16,301 bases of DNA from JBFILW01 sp041612005 (GTDB lineage Bacteria > Gemmatimonadota > Gemmatimonadetes > Palauibacterales > Palauibacteraceae). The notes under the pieces are model-generated. The model searched no databases, was not told where the DNA came from, and was given only the letters and a program-made list of their open reading frames with translations. Each line of letters opens with the position of its first letter. Within the stretch, counting starts at the first letter, position 1. Of this stretch, positions 14,372 to 16,301 are shown piece by piece. The position numbers were made by a program, and so were the translations under genes. The stretch spans positions 1 to 16,301 of the forward strand of contig JBFILW010000047.1 in the NCBI GenBank assembly GCA_041612005.1, written 5' to 3'.

Positions 14372-14920
14372 ATGCCGAAAGAAACCGAATTTCCGATCGG
14401 CTACGCCGCTCTTCCGACCGGAGAGCTGGATGTCGCCGCGCGCATGCTCATTCAGGAGCGGCTTCGCGGAGTGAGAAAATCGGTCGGCCGAGATCTTACG
14501 CCGATCGACGTCGTGCTAAATCCCAGTCGTCCCGCGGAACGCAAGCACCTGTTCGAGGAAGCTTGCGAGTTGTACTGGAACGAGCTGAACTGGGAGGAGC
14601 TCACCGACGAGGAGATGGTCGAGGGCGGGGAGCTCACCGAGATGGTGTTTCCGGGCCTCCTCGCATTCGTGGACGCGCTGTTGCCCAAGGCCAACAACGG
14701 CGAGCCGGATCGTGACCGGGAGCACCGCGACGTAGCCCACGACTTCATGTTGTGGCTCGGCGCGCGGCTCTGCGAGCTCCGCAACGCGCGCTCGGCCGAT
14801 GCGGACGCGCGGCTTCGGTCGCGGCGCGAGGCCGTCATCACCGATGAGCTCATCGACCTGGTGGCGTTTCGCCTATATTCGCTGGATGGGCCGGAGATCG
14901 AGCGACTCCGACGACGCTGA
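14372..14920 (+). CDS. Conserved-looking soluble protein of unknown function
   Basis: I do not recognise this 182-aa protein. It has no signal peptide or TM segment. The N-terminus (MPKETEFPIGYAALPTGELDVAARMLIQERL) leads into a basic stretch, then a very acidic, Trp-rich helix (ELYWNELNWEELTDEEMVEGGELTEM, in part), a hydrophobic segment around VFPGLLAFVDALLP, a charged loop with DREHRDVAHDFMLWLGARL, and a C-terminal helix ending ERLRRR. A HD-like HRDVAH pair is present, but no complete metal-site motif is seen. The ATG at 14372 has GAGGAGG directly upstream, a strong though closely spaced ribosome site. It lies 43 bases before etfB on the same strand and may share its transcript. Confidence 0.75.
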   Translation: MPKETEFPIGYAALPTGELDVAARMLIQERLRGVRKSVGRDLTPIDVVLNPSRPAERKHLFEEACELYWNELNWEELTDEEMVEGGELTEMVFPGLLAFVDALLPKANNGEPDRDREHRDVAHDFMLWLGARLCELRNARSADADARLRSRREAVITDELIDLVAFRLYSLDGPEIERLRRR

Positions 14921-14963
14921 ACACAACCTGCCCCCCTGTTTTCCCACACACGAGCGACACGCC

Positions 14964-15713
14964 GTGAATAGCATCGTCTGCATCAAGCGCGTACCGGACA
15001 CCGAGACGCGCATCCGAATTGGATCTGATGGCAAGAGCATCGACCCGTCCGGGGTCAAGTACGTATTGAATCCATACGACGAGTTCGCCCTCGAAGAAGC
15101 GATACGGCTCAAGGAACAGGCCGGATCCGGCATGATCACGGTGATGACCGTGGGCGAGGACGAATCAAAAGAGACGCTCCGCACTGCGCTCGCCATGGGC
15201 GCCGACCAGGCGGTGCTTCTGCGGGGGCGGCCAGGCATGGACGCGCTGCCCGTGGCGCGTGCTTTGGCCGACGCGATTCGATCTCGTGATTTCGATCTGG
15301 TGATGTTTGGAAAACAGGCAGTCGATGACGACAATATGCAAGTGCCGCCGATGGTTGCCGAGCTGCTGGAATTGCCGAGCGCGACGGTGGTGGTCGAGCT
15401 CGAGGTAGCTGACGGTCGGGCGGTGGCCAGGCGCGAGATCGAGGGCGGCCACGAGGTGGTCGAGTTCGGATTGCCCGCGGTCATCTCGGCTCAGAAAGGG
15501 CTGAACGATCCGCGCTACCCGAGCCTCAAAGGCATCATGGCGGCCAAGAAGAAGCCGCTGGAGGAAGTCGACACGGAGCTGGGTGCAGCGCGCCTCAGCG
15601 TGGACGCTCTGACCTTACCGCCCGAGCGCAGTGGCCCGGGCTTCAAGGGGGAAGGCGTTGAAGCGGTTCCGGAGCTGGTGCGCATGCTGCACCAGGAGGC
15701 GAAGGCCATATGA
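14964..15713 (+). CDS. etfB: Electron transfer flavoprotein beta subunit
   Basis: EtfB with EtfA accepts electrons from acyl-CoA dehydrogenases and passes them to ETF:quinone oxidoreductase. The 249-aa product begins NSIVCIKRVPDTETRIRI and has LNPYDEFALEEAIRLKE, ALAMGADQAVLLRG, FGKQAVDDDNMQVPPMVAELL (AMP/nucleotide site region) and SAQKGLNDPRYPSLKGIMAAKKKPLEE, the ETF-beta signature. Length is standard. The GTG at 14964 is chosen because family homology starts there; the open frame extends upstream to 14799 but that part overlaps the 182-aa gene. Its stop overlaps the etfA start as ATGA. The class is the housekeeping type rather than FixA-like, judged from the motifs only. Confidence 0.95.
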   Translation: MNSIVCIKRVPDTETRIRIGSDGKSIDPSGVKYVLNPYDEFALEEAIRLKEQAGSGMITVMTVGEDESKETLRTALAMGADQAVLLRGRPGMDALPVARALADAIRSRDFDLVMFGKQAVDDDNMQVPPMVAELLELPSATVVVELEVADGRAVARREIEGGHEVVEFGLPAVISAQKGLNDPRYPSLKGIMAAKKKPLEEVDTELGAARLSVDALTLPPERSGPGFKGEGVEAVPELVRMLHQEAKAI

Positions 15714-16301
15714 GCACGAATGTGATGGCCTTCGCCGAGCTGAGAGACGGCGCCCTCCGACCCGTGGCGGGAGAGACCGTGACGGCTGCCCGGGAGCTTG
15801 CCGATGATCTGGGTGGCTCCGTCGATGTGGTGGCGATCGGACCGGCAGGTACGAGCGAGGTGGTGCTCGCCCTCGGCGCCGCGGGAGCCGACCGTGCGTT
15901 CGTCGCCGAGGACGAGGGCTTCCTTACCTACCACGCCGACGGGGCGCTGCGGGCCATCGAGCATGTGGCCGCCGCCGGGGACTATGCCGCGGTCGTGTTC
16001 CCGGCCTCGATGCAGGGAAAGGACCTGGCTCCACGTGCCGCGGTTCGTCTGGACGCTCCGCTCGCGACCGATGTGATCAACCTCTCTACGGACGCCGGGG
16101 TCATCAAGGCGCTGCGGCCCATCTACGCTGGAAAGGCGATCGCTGAGGTACGATTCGAGAGCTCTCCCGCGCTGGTGAGCGTGCGCCCCAATGTGTTCAT
16201 CCCGGGCCACCGGGACGTCGCCCTGCAAGTTGAAACGATCGAGATTTCGCCCGAGCCCGCGCGACAGGTCGTCACGGGCATCGAGAGTGCGGCGCGCGAG
16301 G
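15710..16301 (+). CDS. etfA: Electron transfer flavoprotein alpha subunit, 3' end outside window
   Basis: The first 197 codons of EtfA, the FAD-binding partner of EtfB. The N-terminal domain shows MAFAELRDGALRPVAGETVTAAREL, VDVVAIGPAG, FPASMQGKDLAPRAAVRLDAPLATDVINL, RPIYAGKAIAEV and SVRPNVFIPG. The C-terminal FAD-binding domain is beyond the window. The ATG at 15710 overlaps the etfB stop (ATGA, 15710-15713), with AGGAGG 10 bases upstream. The order etfB-etfA is the usual one. Nothing unusual is visible in the part present. Confidence 0.95.
   Translation, partial: MSTNVMAFAELRDGALRPVAGETVTAARELADDLGGSVDVVAIGPAGTSEVVLALGAAGADRAFVAEDEGFLTYHADGALRAIEHVAAAGDYAAVVFPASMQGKDLAPRAAVRLDAPLATDVINLSTDAGVIKALRPIYAGKAIAEVRFESSPALVSVRPNVFIPGHRDVALQVETIEISPEPARQVVTGIESAARE

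Overview
This window is GC-rich, densely packed bacterial DNA from a Gram-negative (diderm) organism. It encodes a TolC-type outer-membrane channel, several lipoproteins and periplasmic LTxxQ-type sensor proteins. Many genes start with GTG or TTG and overlap by 4 bases. The mix of a Bacteroidota-like 172-aa family, paired ECF sigma modules, and a NagZ/DUF1343/symporter group is most like Gemmatimonadota or a relative. That placement is an inference, not a measurement. I saw no RNA genes, CRISPR arrays or insertion sequences, and no gene-free stretch longer than about 205 bases.

Region 1 (1-4964) looks like a peptidoglycan-scavenging group. A sodium:solute symporter (runs off the left edge) and a two-domain GH3 NagZ-type lipoprotein form a minus-strand pair with a GTGA overlap. 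Forty-one bases away, on the plus strand, is a DUF1343/NamZ-type exo-N-acetylmuramidase lipoprotein, followed 5 bases later by a TIGR01777-type NAD(P)-dependent epimerase. NamZ and NagZ act one after the other on MurNAc-GlcNAc chains in Bacillus subtilis. The symporter could import the released sugars.

Region 2 (4977-12269, all minus) reads as one long transcription unit. In order it holds an ECF sigma factor, a small single-TM protein (candidate anti-sigma), an LTxxQ periplasmic sensor-like protein, TolC, a lipoprotein membrane-fusion protein, a MacB-like permease, a 172-aa conserved protein of unknown function, and a patatin-like lipase. The first three genes match the logic of CnrH/CnrY/CnrX, here placed ahead of an ABC-type tripartite exporter. 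No ATPase gene for the exporter lies in the window. The tolC-MFP gap can form two mutually exclusive hairpins just before the MFP ribosome site.

Region 3 (12475-14263, plus) is a second, divergent ECF module: sigma factor, zinc-finger anti-sigma with one TM segment, and a secreted LTxxQ-type protein with an Arg/Pro-rich tail, all joined by ATGA overlaps. The two modules mirror each other around a 205-base intergenic region, which is the most unusual layout in the window. A possible intrinsic terminator closes this module.

Region 4 (14372-16301, plus) has an unrecognised 182-aa soluble protein followed by etfB and the start of etfA, the electron-transfer flavoprotein.
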